A stretch of DNA of 64,000 nucleotides. Origin: Cupriavidus gilardii. GTDB taxonomy: Bacteria > Pseudomonadota > Gammaproteobacteria > Burkholderiales > Burkholderiaceae. The notes beneath the pieces were generated by a model, which was not told the origin of the DNA, searched no databases, and worked only from the letters and a program-made list of their open reading frames with translations. Shown here in pieces: positions 16,625 to 27,303 of this stretch. Each line of letters opens with the position of its first letter. Within the stretch, counting starts at the first letter, position 1. A program made the position numbers and the translations under genes. The stretch spans positions 62,001 through 126,000 of the forward strand of contig NZ_JABTYE010000006.1 in NCBI RefSeq assembly GCF_013314895.1, given 5' to 3'.

Positions 16625-17545
16625 TTACGGGCAACCGGAACGCGCGGTCCAGTAGCCCGGGCGGTTGTACTCGGTCTTCAGGTGTTCGATGAAGAAGCGG
16701 ATCTTCGCCGGCACCGGACGCTGTTGCGGATACACCGCCAGGATGTCGTAGTCGGGCAAGGCGTATTCATCCAGCACCGTGATCAGTTCCCCGCTCTCCA
16801 GCTGCGGCAGGATTTCCCACGTCGAGCGCCAGCCCAGCCCCAGCCCCTCGCAGGTCCAGCGGTGCAGCAGCTCGCCGTCGTTGCAGTCGAGATTGCCGGT
16901 CACGCGCACGCTGACGGCCTTGCCGTTCTGGCGGAAGTACCAGCCGCGCTGCTGCCCGCCCTGCAGATTGAAGGCCAGGCAGTTGTGCTGCGCCAGGTCG
17001 TCGAGCGTGCGCGGCACACCGTGCCGCGCAAAGTAGGCCGGCGTGCCGCACACCACGCGCTTGTTGGTCGCCAGCTTGATCGCGACGAAATTTGGGTCGA
17101 TCGCGCCGCCGATGCGGATGCCGACATCGTAGCCCTCCCGTACCAGATCGACCACGCGGTCGGTCAGGTTGAACGAGATCTGCACCTCGGGATTGTTGGC
17201 GAGAAATGCCGGCGCGTGCGGCGCCACATGCTTGCGGCCGAACGCCGCGGGTGCCGAAACGATCAGATGGCCGGTCGCCTTGTGGCGGCCCTCGGCGATC
17301 AGCATCTCGGCGCGGTCCAGGTCGGCCAGCGCCTTCTTGCACTGCTCCATGAAGGCGGCGCCCTGCTCGGTCACGGCGATGCGCCGCGTGGAGCGGTGCA
17401 GCAATTTGACGCCGATGCGCGCCTCCAGCGCGTTGATGCGCCGGCCGATCATCACCGGCGTGACGCCCTGAGTCAGCGCGGCGGCCGCCATGCTGCCCTG
17501 CTCCACCACCGAGATGAAGGCCTCGATCTGTTTGAGTTTGTCCAA
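16625..17545 (-). CDS. LysR-family regulator divergent from the glyoxylate operon
   Basis: A 306-aa LysR-type regulator: N-terminal winged helix (LKQIEAFISVVEQGSMAAAA, then TPVMIGRRINALEARIG) and a periplasmic-binding-protein-like effector domain from about 90 to 295. I start it at the TTG at 17543-17545 (LDKLKQIEAF, where relatives have Met), with GGGAGGAG 9-15 bases upstream; no ATG is suitably placed. It diverges from gcl, and a LysR-type dyad lies between, so it most likely activates gcl-hyi-glxR-ttuD-pykA in response to glyoxylate or a related acid. The effector is inferred. Confidence 0.88.
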   Translation of the reverse strand: MDKLKQIEAFISVVEQGSMAAAALTQGVTPVMIGRRINALEARIGVKLLHRSTRRIAVTEQGAAFMEQCKKALADLDRAEMLIAEGRHKATGHLIVSAPAAFGRKHVAPHAPAFLANNPEVQISFNLTDRVVDLVREGYDVGIRIGGAIDPNFVAIKLATNKRVVCGTPAYFARHGVPRTLDDLAQHNCLAFNLQGGQQRGWYFRQNGKAVSVRVTGNLDCNDGELLHRWTCEGLGLGWRSTWEILPQLESGELITVLDEYALPDYDILAVYPQQRPVPAKIRFFIEHLKTEYNRPGYWTARSGCP

Positions 17546-17683
17546 CCTTAGTCTCCTCCCGCGCACGATTGTGCGCCGCGCCGCCGTGCCGCGGCATCCG
17601 CCGCGCGCTATGCCGGCAATGCGCCGGAACGCATGACGCCGGTGAACGCGGACGGTGCGCCGGCGCACGCGCCAGACGACATC

Positions 17684-17706
17684 ATTCCAAACCTCAGGTA
17701 TGGAAT
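17684..17706. promoter_or_regulatory. LysR-type box in the lysR-gcl divergent region
   Basis: Perfect 6-base inverted repeat ATTCCA (17684-17689) and TGGAAT (17701-17706) around an 11-base centre, the spacing of T-N11-A LysR boxes. It lies 138 bp from the regulator start and 85 bp upstream of gcl. A TAATAG -10-like hexamer follows at 17746-17751. It is the best candidate site for the divergent LysR protein. Confidence 0.7.
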
Positions 17707-17790
17707 CAACTGATCTCTCTTCCCTTTATCGCAGCGCCAAGGCGGTAATAGGATCGACTCCAACGGAATTCATCACCATTGGAGACAGAC

Positions 17791-19581
<1,791 letters not shown>

Positions 19582-19675
19582 CGCGCGCGCAGGCGGACGT
19601 GCGCCGATCGATCGGCGTGCCGTCCGCCGCCCTCGGACCGTAACGACATCACTACCCAGACTGTTGGAGACAACC

Positions 19676-20458
19676 ATGCCGAAACTGGCTGCCAACCTGA
19701 CCATGCTGTTCAACGAGGTCGGTTTCCTCGACCGCTTCGAAGCCGCCGCGCGCGCGGGCTTTCGCGGCGTCGAGTTCCTGTTCCCCTATGCCTTCCACGC
19801 CGATCAGATCGCCGATCGGCTCAACCGCTTCCAGCTCGACCTGGTGCTGCACAACCTGCCGGCCGGCAAGTGGGAAGCGGGCGAGCGCGGCATCGCCTGC
19901 CATCCGGATCGCGTCGGCGAATTTCAGGACGGCGTCGGCGACGCGATCCAGTACGCCAAGGTGCTCGGCGTGCAGCAGCTGAACTGCCTGGCAGGCATCC
20001 TGCCGCAGAACGTCAGGCGCGAGCAGGCCCAGGAAACGCTGGTCGAGAATCTGCGCTTTGCCGCCCGCAAGCTGGCTGCCGAAAAGATCGACCTGCTGAT
20101 CGAGCCGATCAATACCTTCGACATCCCCGGCTTCTTCCTGTCGCGCACGCAGCAGGCGCTCGATCTGATCGACCAGGTCGGCGAGCCCAACCTTTACGTG
20201 CAGTACGACATCTATCACATGCAGCGGATGGAAGGCGAAATCGCCGCCACGCTGAAGGCCAACCTGCCGCGCATCCGGCATGTGCAACTGGCCGACAATC
20301 CGGGCCGCAACGAGCCCGGCACCGGCGAGCTGAACTACGGCTTCCTGTTCTCCTGGCTCGACCAGATCGGCTACACGGGCTGGGTCGGCTGCGAATACAA
20401 GCCGCGCACGAGCACCGAGGCCGGCCTGGGCTGGCGCGCGCAGTTCGGCGTGCAGTGA
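19676..20458 (+). CDS. hyi: Hydroxypyruvate isomerase
   Basis: A 260-aa TIM-barrel isomerase (AP-endonuclease-2-like fold) that interconverts hydroxypyruvate and tartronate semialdehyde. Family features: LAANLTMLFNEVGFLDRF at the start, IEPINTFDIPGFFLS with the metal-binding Glu, YDIYHMQRMEG, and GCEYKPRTSTEAGLGW near the end. The ATG at 19676 follows TTGGAGAC, the same leader as gcl. It sits 94 bp after gcl and 69 bp before glxR in one operon. Confidence 0.95.
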   Translation: MPKLAANLTMLFNEVGFLDRFEAAARAGFRGVEFLFPYAFHADQIADRLNRFQLDLVLHNLPAGKWEAGERGIACHPDRVGEFQDGVGDAIQYAKVLGVQQLNCLAGILPQNVRREQAQETLVENLRFAARKLAAEKIDLLIEPINTFDIPGFFLSRTQQALDLIDQVGEPNLYVQYDIYHMQRMEGEIAATLKANLPRIRHVQLADNPGRNEPGTGELNYGFLFSWLDQIGYTGWVGCEYKPRTSTEAGLGWRAQFGVQ

Positions 20459-20527
20459 TCCCGCCGGATCGCAACGAATACAGAAACAGAACAGCTTTCA
20501 TTCATCACCATTCCAAGGAGACTCACC

Positions 20528-21442
20528 ATGGCAAACCAACGCAACGTCGGCTTCATCGGCTTGGGCATCATGGGCGCGCCGATGGCCGGCCACCTGCGCG
20601 CGGCCGGCCACACGCTGTTCGTCCATGACGTCAATCCCGCGCCGCAGGCCCTGGTCGACGCCGGCGTCACGGTCTGCACCAGCGCCGAAGAGGTCGCCAA
20701 GCGCGCCGACATCGTGATCATCATGGTGCCCGACACCCCGCACGTCGAAAGCGTGCTGTTCAGCGAGAAGGGCGTGGCCGCCGCGCTGAAGGCGGCCGGC
20801 AAGGAAGCCTCGCACAGCAAGATCGTGGTCGACATGAGCTCGATTTCGCCGATCGCCACCAAGGACTTCGCGGCGCGCATCAACAAGCTGGGCGCAGCCT
20901 ATCTCGACGCGCCGGTATCGGGCGGCGAAGTGGGAGCGAAGGCCGCCACGCTGACCATCATGGTCGGCGGCCCGGCCGAGGCCTTCGAGGAGGTCAAGCC
21001 GCTGTTCGAGCTGATGGGCAAGAACATCACGCTGGTCGGCGGCAACGGCGATGGCCAGACCACCAAGGTCGCCAACCAGATCATCGTCGCGCTGAATATC
21101 CAGGCGGTCGCCGAGGCGCTGCTGTTTGCCTCGAAGGCCGGCGCCGATCCTGCCAAGGTGCGCCAGGCGCTGATGGGCGGCTTCGCGTCGTCGCGCATTC
21201 TGGAAGTGCACGGCGAACGCATGGTCAAGCGCACCTTCGATCCGGGCTTCCGCATCGAGCTGCACCAGAAGGACCTGAACCTGGCGCTGCAGGGCGCCAA
21301 GGCGCTGGGCGTGGCGCTGCCCAACACCGCGACCGCGCAGGAGCTGTTCAACACCTGCGCAGCCAACGGCTTCGGCAAGCAGGATCACTCGGCGCTGTGC
21401 CGCGCGATCGAGCTGATGTCGAACCATACGATCGCCAAGTAA
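20528..21442 (+). CDS. glxR: 2-hydroxy-3-oxopropionate (tartronate semialdehyde) reductase
   Basis: A 304-aa beta-hydroxyacid dehydrogenase that reduces tartronate semialdehyde to D-glycerate with NAD(P)H. The Rossmann motif GFIGLGIMGAPMAGHL is at 9-24, the substrate-binding block DAPVSGGEVGAKAATL at about 128-142, and the catalytic lysine is Lys180 in TTKVANQ. Length and motifs are those of GarR/GlxR. AAGGAGA precedes the ATG. Third gene of the glyoxylate operon. Confidence 0.95.
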   Translation: MANQRNVGFIGLGIMGAPMAGHLRAAGHTLFVHDVNPAPQALVDAGVTVCTSAEEVAKRADIVIIMVPDTPHVESVLFSEKGVAAALKAAGKEASHSKIVVDMSSISPIATKDFAARINKLGAAYLDAPVSGGEVGAKAATLTIMVGGPAEAFEEVKPLFELMGKNITLVGGNGDGQTTKVANQIIVALNIQAVAEALLFASKAGADPAKVRQALMGGFASSRILEVHGERMVKRTFDPGFRIELHQKDLNLALQGAKALGVALPNTATAQELFNTCAANGFGKQDHSALCRAIELMSNHTIAK

Positions 21443-21491
21443 GCGGCCAGCGAGGGCCCTTTAACGGCGCCCTCGCCTTGTCCAAGCAATG

Positions 21492-21562
21492 CGTCGTCCC
21501 CGCGAAGGCGGGGACCCAGTGACTCTGCAAGCCGCTGGATTCCTGCCTTTGCGGGAGCGACG
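21492..21562. repeat. REP-like inverted repeat element
   Basis: About 70 bases with two imperfect hairpins facing each other: GTCCCCGCGAAGGCGGGGAC near the left end and GCCTTTGCGGGAGCGACG at the right, outer ends CGTCGTCCCC / GGGAGCGACG. This is the dispersed element type seen many times in genomes of this order. It lies between glxR and ttuD, so it may affect mRNA stability inside the operon. Confidence 0.75.
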
Positions 21563-21595
21563 TGTCGAATCGCCTCTGTTTATCCCGCACCCGCC

Positions 21596-22906
21596 ATGTA
21601 TTCCGATTCCCCCGCCGCCCTGCTGACGCCGCAGCGTCCCGACAGCCTTGCCGATCCGCGCGCGCTGCTGCGCGAGCTGTTCGACACCGCGGTCGCCGCG
21701 GTCAGTCCGGGCCAATGCCTGCCGCCGCAACTGCCGTCGCCGCCGAAGGGCCGCACCGTGGTAATCGGCGCGGGCAAGGCCGCCGCGTCGATGGCGCAGG
21801 CGGTCGAGGCCAGCTGGCAGGGCGAACTGTCGGGGCTGGTGGTCACGCGCTATGGCCATGGCGCGCCATGCTCGCGCATCGAGGTCGTCGAGGCCGCGCA
21901 TCCCGTGCCCGACGCGGCGGGGCAGCAGGCCGCACAGCGCATGGTCGAGATGGTCAACGGACTGAGCGCCGACGACCTGGTGCTGTGCCTGATCTCGGGC
22001 GGCGGCTCGGCCCTGATGGCCGCGCCCGCACCCGGCCTGACGCTGGCCGACAAGCAGGCCGTCAACAAGGCGCTGCTGCGCAGCGGCGCCAATATCGGCG
22101 AGATGAACTGCGTGCGCAAGCATCTGTCCGCGCTCAAGGGCGGCAGGCTTGCGCTGCAATGCGCGCCGGCGCGCGTCGAGACGCTGCTGATCTCCGACAT
22201 TCCGGGCGACGATCCGACGCTGATCGCCAGCGGGCCCACGTTGCCGGACGCCACCACCTGCGCCGATGCGCTGGCGGTGATCGACAAGTACGGCATCGAG
22301 GTCCCGGCGGCCGTGCGCGCGCATCTGGAGAGTGGCGCCGGCGAAACGCCCAAGCCCGGCGATCCGCGCTTCGAAGGCCATCGCAGCGTGACGCTGGCCA
22401 CCGCGCAGCAGTCGCTCGAAGCGGCGGCAGCACGTGCCCGTGCGCTCGGCATCGAGGCCCATATTCTTTCGGACTGCATCGAGGGCGAAGCCCGCGAGGT
22501 CGCGCTGGTGCACGCGGCGCTGGCACGCCAGGTGGCGCAGCGCGGCCAGCCGTGGCGCAAGCCGTGCGTGCTGCTGTCGGGCGGCGAGACCACCGTGACG
22601 GTGCGCGGCAACGGACGCGGCGGACGCAACGCGGAATTCCTGCTGTCGCTCGCCGTCGCGCTCGACGGCCTGCCCGGCGTGCATGCGATCGCCGCCGACA
22701 CGGACGGCATCGACGGATCCGAAGACAACGCCGGCGCGCTGCTGTCGCCCGACACGCTGGCCCGCGCCGCCGCGCGCGGCGTGTCGGCGCGCGCGTGCCT
22801 GGCCGACAACGACGGCTACGGCTTCTTTGCCGCACTGGACGATCTGATCGTGACAGGGCCGACGCGCACCAACGTCAACGACTTCCGCGCGATGCTGATT
22901 CTCTGA
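21596..22906 (+). CDS. ttuD: Glycerate 2-kinase (TtuD/MOFRL family)
   Basis: A 436-aa protein of the GckA/TtuD family, long annotated as hydroxypyruvate reductase but acting in related bacteria as glycerate 2-kinase giving 2-phosphoglycerate. The N-terminal domain (about 50-290) has GKAAASMAQAVE, LISGGGSALMAAPAPGLTL and HLSALKGGRLA; the C-terminal MOFRL domain (about 315-430) has LLSGGETTVTV, GRGGRNAEF and ADTDGIDGSEDNAGA. In this pathway it converts D-glycerate made by GlxR. Alternative reading: true hydroxypyruvate reductase activity. ATG at 21596 without a strong ribosome site. Confidence 0.92.
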   Translation: MYSDSPAALLTPQRPDSLADPRALLRELFDTAVAAVSPGQCLPPQLPSPPKGRTVVIGAGKAAASMAQAVEASWQGELSGLVVTRYGHGAPCSRIEVVEAAHPVPDAAGQQAAQRMVEMVNGLSADDLVLCLISGGGSALMAAPAPGLTLADKQAVNKALLRSGANIGEMNCVRKHLSALKGGRLALQCAPARVETLLISDIPGDDPTLIASGPTLPDATTCADALAVIDKYGIEVPAAVRAHLESGAGETPKPGDPRFEGHRSVTLATAQQSLEAAAARARALGIEAHILSDCIEGEAREVALVHAALARQVAQRGQPWRKPCVLLSGGETTVTVRGNGRGGRNAEFLLSLAVALDGLPGVHAIAADTDGIDGSEDNAGALLSPDTLARAAARGVSARACLADNDGYGFFAALDDLIVTGPTRTNVNDFRAMLIL

Positions 22907-23067
22907 CAATGGCGCTGCGACGTCGCGACGCCTGCCGAGGCCGGCAACGACAGCAGCCACGGCCTGGCCAATCACCACCGCAACGACATCGAATTGCCCC
23001 CGGCACGCCAGCGTGCCGCATCACCCTGCAACACCGCAACACTGCCAATACCGCACCAGGAGACACC

Positions 23068-24537
23068 ATGAGACGCCAGCGCAAAGCCAAGATCGTTGCC
23101 ACGCTCGGACCGGCTAGCACCGATATCGCGGTGATCCGGCAACTGTTCGAGGCCGGCGCCGACGTGTTCCGGCTGAACTTCAGCCACGGCACGCACGAGG
23201 ACCATCGCCAGCGCTATCAGGCCGTGCGCCAGGTCGAGGCCGAGACCGGCCGCCCGATCGCGGTGCTGGCCGATCTGCAAGGACCGAAGCTGCGCATCGG
23301 CACCTTCGCGGTCGGCAAGGTCGCGGTCAAGGCCGGCGATCCCTTCGTGCTCGACAGCGATCCGACCCCGGGCGATGCAACGCGCGTGCATCTGCCCCAT
23401 CCCGAACTCTTTCGCGTCGCCGCGCCGGGCCAGTCGCTGCTGATCGACGACGGCAAGGTGCAGCTGCGGATCGAATCGGTGTCCGCGGGCAGCATCGCCA
23501 CGCGCGTGATCAATCACGGCACGCTGTCGGATCGCAAGGGCGTCAACGTGCCGGACGCGGTGATTCCGATTCCCGCGCTGACCGACAAGGATCGCCGCGA
23601 CCTGGAATTCGCGCTGTCGCTCGGCGCCGACTGGATCGCGCTGTCGTTCGTGCAGCGTCCCTCGGACATCGTCGAGGCGCGCGAGATCATCGGCACGCGC
23701 GCCGGGGTGCTGTCGAAGATCGAGAAGCCGGCCGCGCTGCAGCAGCTCGACGAGATCGTCCGGGTGTCGGACGCGGTGATGGTCGCGCGCGGCGACCTCG
23801 GCGTGGAACTGCCGCCCGAGCGCGTGCCCGGCGTGCAGAAACGCATCCTGCGTGTGTGCCGCCAGCTCGGCAAACCCATCGTGATCGCCACGCAGATGCT
23901 CGAATCGATGATCGACTCGCCAGTGCCCACGCGCGCCGAGGCATCCGACGTCGCCAGCGCGATCTACGACGGCGCCGACGCGGTGATGCTGTCGGCCGAA
24001 TCGGCCAACGGCCGTCATCCGGTGCCCGCGGTTGCGATGATGAACCGCATCATCACCGAGGTCGAACGCGACCCGCTCTATCGCAATCTGCTCGACGCCC
24101 AGCACGAGGCGCCGCTGTCCACTCGCCAGGACGCGATCTGCGCCGCGCTGCGCGAGGTCACGCAGATCATCGGCGCAGCGGCGACAGTGACCTATACGTC
24201 GTCGGGCGCCACGGCATTGCGCGCCGCGCGCGAGCGGCCGTGCGCGCCGATCGTCAGCATCACGCCGCATGTCGAGATCGCGCGGCGGCTGGCGCTGGCC
24301 TGGGGGGTGCATTCGACCGTCAGCCCGGACGTGCAGAGCGTCGACGAGATGGTCGATGCCGCGACCCGCGCGGCGCTGGCCGAAGGCTATGCGGAGCCCG
24401 GCGACCAGATCACGATCGCAGCCGGCATGCCGTTCGGTCAGGGCGGCACCACCAATCTGCTGCGGGTCGCCGAGGTCGGCGGCAGCAAGGTGCCGGCCAC
24501 CGTCGCGATCGAGGCTGCCAGCGCCGTGCCCGCATAA
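23068..24537 (+). CDS. pykA: Pyruvate kinase
   Basis: A 489-aa pyruvate kinase that makes pyruvate and ATP from phosphoenolpyruvate. Motifs are complete: KIVATLGPAS, FRLNFSHGTHEDH, the catalytic Lys region SKIEKPAAL, VARGDLGVELP, and ATQMLESMIDSPVPTRAE. AGGAGA precedes the ATG at 23068. As the last gene of gcl-hyi-glxR-ttuD it drives carbon from glyoxylate into pyruvate; enolase must come from elsewhere. A second, housekeeping copy is likely elsewhere in the genome. Confidence 0.96.
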   Translation: MRRQRKAKIVATLGPASTDIAVIRQLFEAGADVFRLNFSHGTHEDHRQRYQAVRQVEAETGRPIAVLADLQGPKLRIGTFAVGKVAVKAGDPFVLDSDPTPGDATRVHLPHPELFRVAAPGQSLLIDDGKVQLRIESVSAGSIATRVINHGTLSDRKGVNVPDAVIPIPALTDKDRRDLEFALSLGADWIALSFVQRPSDIVEAREIIGTRAGVLSKIEKPAALQQLDEIVRVSDAVMVARGDLGVELPPERVPGVQKRILRVCRQLGKPIVIATQMLESMIDSPVPTRAEASDVASAIYDGADAVMLSAESANGRHPVPAVAMMNRIITEVERDPLYRNLLDAQHEAPLSTRQDAICAALREVTQIIGAAATVTYTSSGATALRAARERPCAPIVSITPHVEIARRLALAWGVHSTVSPDVQSVDEMVDAATRAALAEGYAEPGDQITIAAGMPFGQGGTTNLLRVAEVGGSKVPATVAIEAASAVPA

Positions 24538-24669
24538 AACCGGCGCCGCCCGCGGCGACCTCTCCGGCACCCGCGCGGTGCCGCCATTGCTATACTTGGC
24601 GGCACTTCGCGGCCGGGTCTTCCTTCGCCCGTTTTCCGTGGCCGCGCACCCTGAACCAGCGGAGCCACC

Positions 24670-25539
24670 ATGCGCCTTGACGACGAAGCCGAAAGCCAAC
24701 ACGTGGAAGACCGGCGAGGCGGCAGAGGCTTCGGTGCCGGTCCCAAGACGATCGGCATCGGCACCATCCTGGTGGCGCTCGCCGCCTCGTATTTCTTCGG
24801 CATCGATCCCACCGTGATCATGCAGGGCGCCTCGGTGCTGCAGCAGTCCGAAGCGCCCCAGCAGCAGGCCAACCAGGGCCCTCCCGCCAGCGATCCGATG
24901 TCCGTGTTCGTCCGCAAGGTGCTTGGCAGTACCGAGCGTACCTGGTCGCGGCTATTCGAAACCGAGCTGAACCGGCGCTACGAGCCGCCCACGCTGGTGC
25001 TGTTCACCGGTGCCACGCAGACGGCATGCGGCATGGGCCAGTCCGCGATGGGCCCCTTCTATTGTCCGGCCGACCAGAAGGTCTATATCGATCTGGCGTT
25101 CTACGACGAACTGCGCAAGCGCTTCGGCGCTGCCGGCGATTTCGCCCAGGCCTATGTGATCGCGCACGAGGTCGGCCACCACGTGCAGAACCTGCTCGGC
25201 GTGGCGGACAAGGTCGACAGCGCGCGTCGCCGCATGGGCGAGGCGCAGGCCAACCAGCTGTCGGTGCGGATGGAACTGCAGGCCGATTGCCTGGCCGGCG
25301 TCTGGGCCGCGGCGGCGCAACGCGCCAATCAGCAGCTGCTCGAACCCGGTGACATCGAAGAAGGGCTGCAGGCCGCCGCCGCGATCGGCGACGACCGCCT
25401 GCAGCGGCAATCGCAAGGCTATGTCGTGCCGGAAGCCTTCACGCACGGGACCAGCGAGCAGCGCGTCCGCTGGCTGCGGCGCGGACTCGAATCTGCCGAT
25501 ATCGGCCGCTGCGACGCCTTCGCGGCGCGCCAGCTGTAG
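24670..25539 (+). CDS. ypfJ: YpfJ-family putative zinc metalloprotease
   Basis: A 289-aa neutral zinc metallopeptidase-like membrane protein. A charged N-terminus leads into one transmembrane segment (about 27-45), then a Gln/Pro linker and a catalytic domain with VIAHEVGHHVQ (HEVGH at 166-170) and a downstream MELQADCLAG glutamate. The cysteines in ACGMG and FYCP are family-conserved. Physiological substrates are not known. GGAG precedes the ATG. Confidence 0.9.
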   Translation: MRLDDEAESQHVEDRRGGRGFGAGPKTIGIGTILVALAASYFFGIDPTVIMQGASVLQQSEAPQQQANQGPPASDPMSVFVRKVLGSTERTWSRLFETELNRRYEPPTLVLFTGATQTACGMGQSAMGPFYCPADQKVYIDLAFYDELRKRFGAAGDFAQAYVIAHEVGHHVQNLLGVADKVDSARRRMGEAQANQLSVRMELQADCLAGVWAAAAQRANQQLLEPGDIEEGLQAAAAIGDDRLQRQSQGYVVPEAFTHGTSEQRVRWLRRGLESADIGRCDAFAARQL

Positions 25540-25712
25540 CGCGCGCCGGGTTCGGCGAGCCACGGTACTGCGGAATAAAAAACACCCACCCGGAGAGAGA
25601 GAGAAGGAGGAAGGGAGGTCAACCGGGCAGGTGGGAGATAAACCGGTGTGGCCGGCGCGCTGGCGTGGCGGTGGCCAGATGTGGCCACCGCGAACGCGGC
25701 GCCGGCGCGGCG

Positions 25713-26066
25713 TCAGACGCGATAGCCGTACAGCGAACCGTCACCGCTGCGGGCGTTGTCGAGCGAGCTGGCGGCAATCTCGCCGCTGGGCGCACGAGCG
25801 CCTTCGCTGAAGCTGTCGAACTGCCCCTGGCGCGTGCCTTCGCTGTAGGGATCGAACTTGCCCTGGCGGGCCCCTTCGCTGAAGGTATCGAACTTGCCCT
25901 GGCGGGCGCCGTCGGTGAAGGTGTTGAACTTGCCGGCGCGCAGCGCATCGGCATAGACGTCGAACTTGCCGACCTTGCTGGAGGTGGCGGGCGCTGCCAC
26001 GGCGACCGCCGAGGTCGCGGCCACGATGGCGGCCAGCGCGCCGCCGATGATACGGCTGGTGATCAT
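25713..26066 (-). CDS. Secreted protein with five 12-residue repeats, unknown function
   Basis: A 117-aa exported protein. A Sec signal peptide (cleavage near VAVAAPA, residue 25) is followed by five back-to-back units of exactly 12 residues (33-92): GKFDVYADALRA, GKFNTFTDGARQ, GKFDTFSEGARQ, GKFDPYSEGTRQ, GQFDSFSEGARA. A Ser/Gly-rich tail ends in YGYRV. The ATG at 26064-26066 has GGAG upstream; a TTG five codons earlier is part of that site. The alternating Phe/Asp and Gly-Ala-Arg pattern suggests a repeating surface, perhaps for ligand binding. I do not recognise a named family. Confidence 0.8.
   Translation of the reverse strand: MITSRIIGGALAAIVAATSAVAVAAPATSSKVGKFDVYADALRAGKFNTFTDGARQGKFDTFSEGARQGKFDPYSEGTRQGQFDSFSEGARAPSGEIAASSLDNARSGDGSLYGYRV
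25791..25970 (-). repeat. Five tandem 36-bp coding repeats
   Basis: The DNA coding for the five 12-residue units in the secreted protein. The central units are nearly identical at the DNA level (for example CTTGCCCTGGCGGGC recurring), pointing to recent duplication by slippage or unequal exchange. Confidence 0.85.
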
Positions 26067-26294
26067 TTGGGACTCCTTCAACTGAGCTTTGTCTTGTGTG
26101 TCAGCTACCTGCTGCCCCTGAGCGATCTATGTCGCCATGTGAGCACGGGTTGAAGGTTAGTCCCTGGCCTTGCGGCCACAAATGGGGCTGCGACGAATGG
26201 TGCGTTGCGCGCCGTGAAACGTCATCGTGGCGGAACAAGCGGCGCCCCGGGGGCGAGGCGCCGCAGCCGGGCCGCCGGCCCTTTACCGCCCGAA

Positions 26295-26714
26295 CTACAG
26301 CGTGAACTGCCCGTTGGCCTCGGGCTGATAGGACAGCTCGAGCACCGTGACGCGCTGCTCCCGGCCGTCCGGCAGCCGGTAGCTGACCGACTCCCCGGCA
26401 CGGGCGCCCAGCAGCGCCTGGCCGACCGGCGAGAACACCGAGATCCGGCCTGCCTCGAAATCGGCGTTGTCGGGGTACACCAGCGTCCACTCGCGTGGCG
26501 CCGGATCGCCCTCCAGCGCGCAGCGCACCGTCGAGTTCATCGTCACCACGTCCTGCGGGATCGCGTCGGGCGGCACGATCGCCGCGCGCGCCAGCAGGTC
26601 GTCCAGCATCTCGGCGATGCCGTTGGCGGGCGCCCGGCTGGCGATGCGCTCCAGGCGGGTCACGTCGAGTTCGGTCAGGTACAGCGTGGGCTGCAGCGAA
26701 GCGGATGCATTCAT
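26295..26714 (-). CDS. rnk: Rnk-type nucleoside diphosphate kinase regulator (GreA/GreB C-terminal domain)
   Basis: A 139-aa protein with a short helical N-terminus (LTELDVTRLERIA) and a GreA/GreB-type C-terminal domain (VTLVYPD..., ISVFSPVGQALLGARAGESVSY, VTVLELSYQPE). Rnk binds RNA polymerase near the secondary channel but lacks the long Gre coiled coil, as here. Its older name reflects suppression effects on nucleoside diphosphate kinase. The ATG at 26712-26714 follows AGGAG. Confidence 0.87.
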   Translation of the reverse strand: MNASASLQPTLYLTELDVTRLERIASRAPANGIAEMLDDLLARAAIVPPDAIPQDVVTMNSTVRCALEGDPAPREWTLVYPDNADFEAGRISVFSPVGQALLGARAGESVSYRLPDGREQRVTVLELSYQPEANGQFTL

Positions 26715-27303
26715 GGCGGCTCCTGTATTGGCTTGCGCGCCGCGGGGCGCGCTTGTCTTGCTTGTCTGGTGAATTCGGCCGGATCGGCGTCCGCGTGGCG
26801 ATGGTGCCGGTGGGCGCGCGGCGCGCGGCTCGGTAGAGCGGAACGCCTGGCAGAAAAACGATCCGGAAAAGGAGGCTCGGGCCCGGTTCGGCTGGCCCGG
26901 CGCGACTGCTGTGCGGCTAGGCTGGGAACCGGGCGGGATCAAGCGGGGCGGAGATTCGGCGCGTGATCCGGCGGGAAGGGACGGCGGCCAGGCCGGCCGC
27001 CATGCGCGGTGCGCGCATCAACGGAGCGCGCATCCGGGCCGCGTTCGCAATCTGCTGCGCCACGCGCACGCCGGCCAGCCGGGCAAGGCGGCGGGCCTGG
27101 GCGAACGAGACGAAGCGTCGAGCGAACATCGGCGATGGGTTCGGTTTGGGGACGCGGCCCTGGCGGGCGCGGGTCCCGAACGTTGTAATCGGGAAACTAA
27201 AACCGGCGGCTCAAAAAAAAAGCGGACGCGACGAATCGCGTGACCGGTTAGCGGGATGCTAGCACAGCACCGGCGAAGCGGCGTGGCGTCGGGCCGCCGA
27301 AGT
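26715..27303. other. Gene-free stretch between rnk and the MerR gene
   Basis: About 590 bases without a convincing gene. Open frames of 70-110 codons exist on both strands but are Arg/Ala-rich, without ribosome sites, and look GC-driven. A run of nine A residues occurs near 27213-27221. No RNA gene recognised. Confidence 0.5.

Noticed and set aside
26917..27129. 70-codon minus-strand frame in the gene-free stretch
   Set aside because: Arg/Ala-rich, no ribosome site, no recognisable motif.
26963..27262. 99-codon plus-strand frame in the same stretch
   Set aside because: Arg-rich with no ribosome site; ends in simple A-run sequence.
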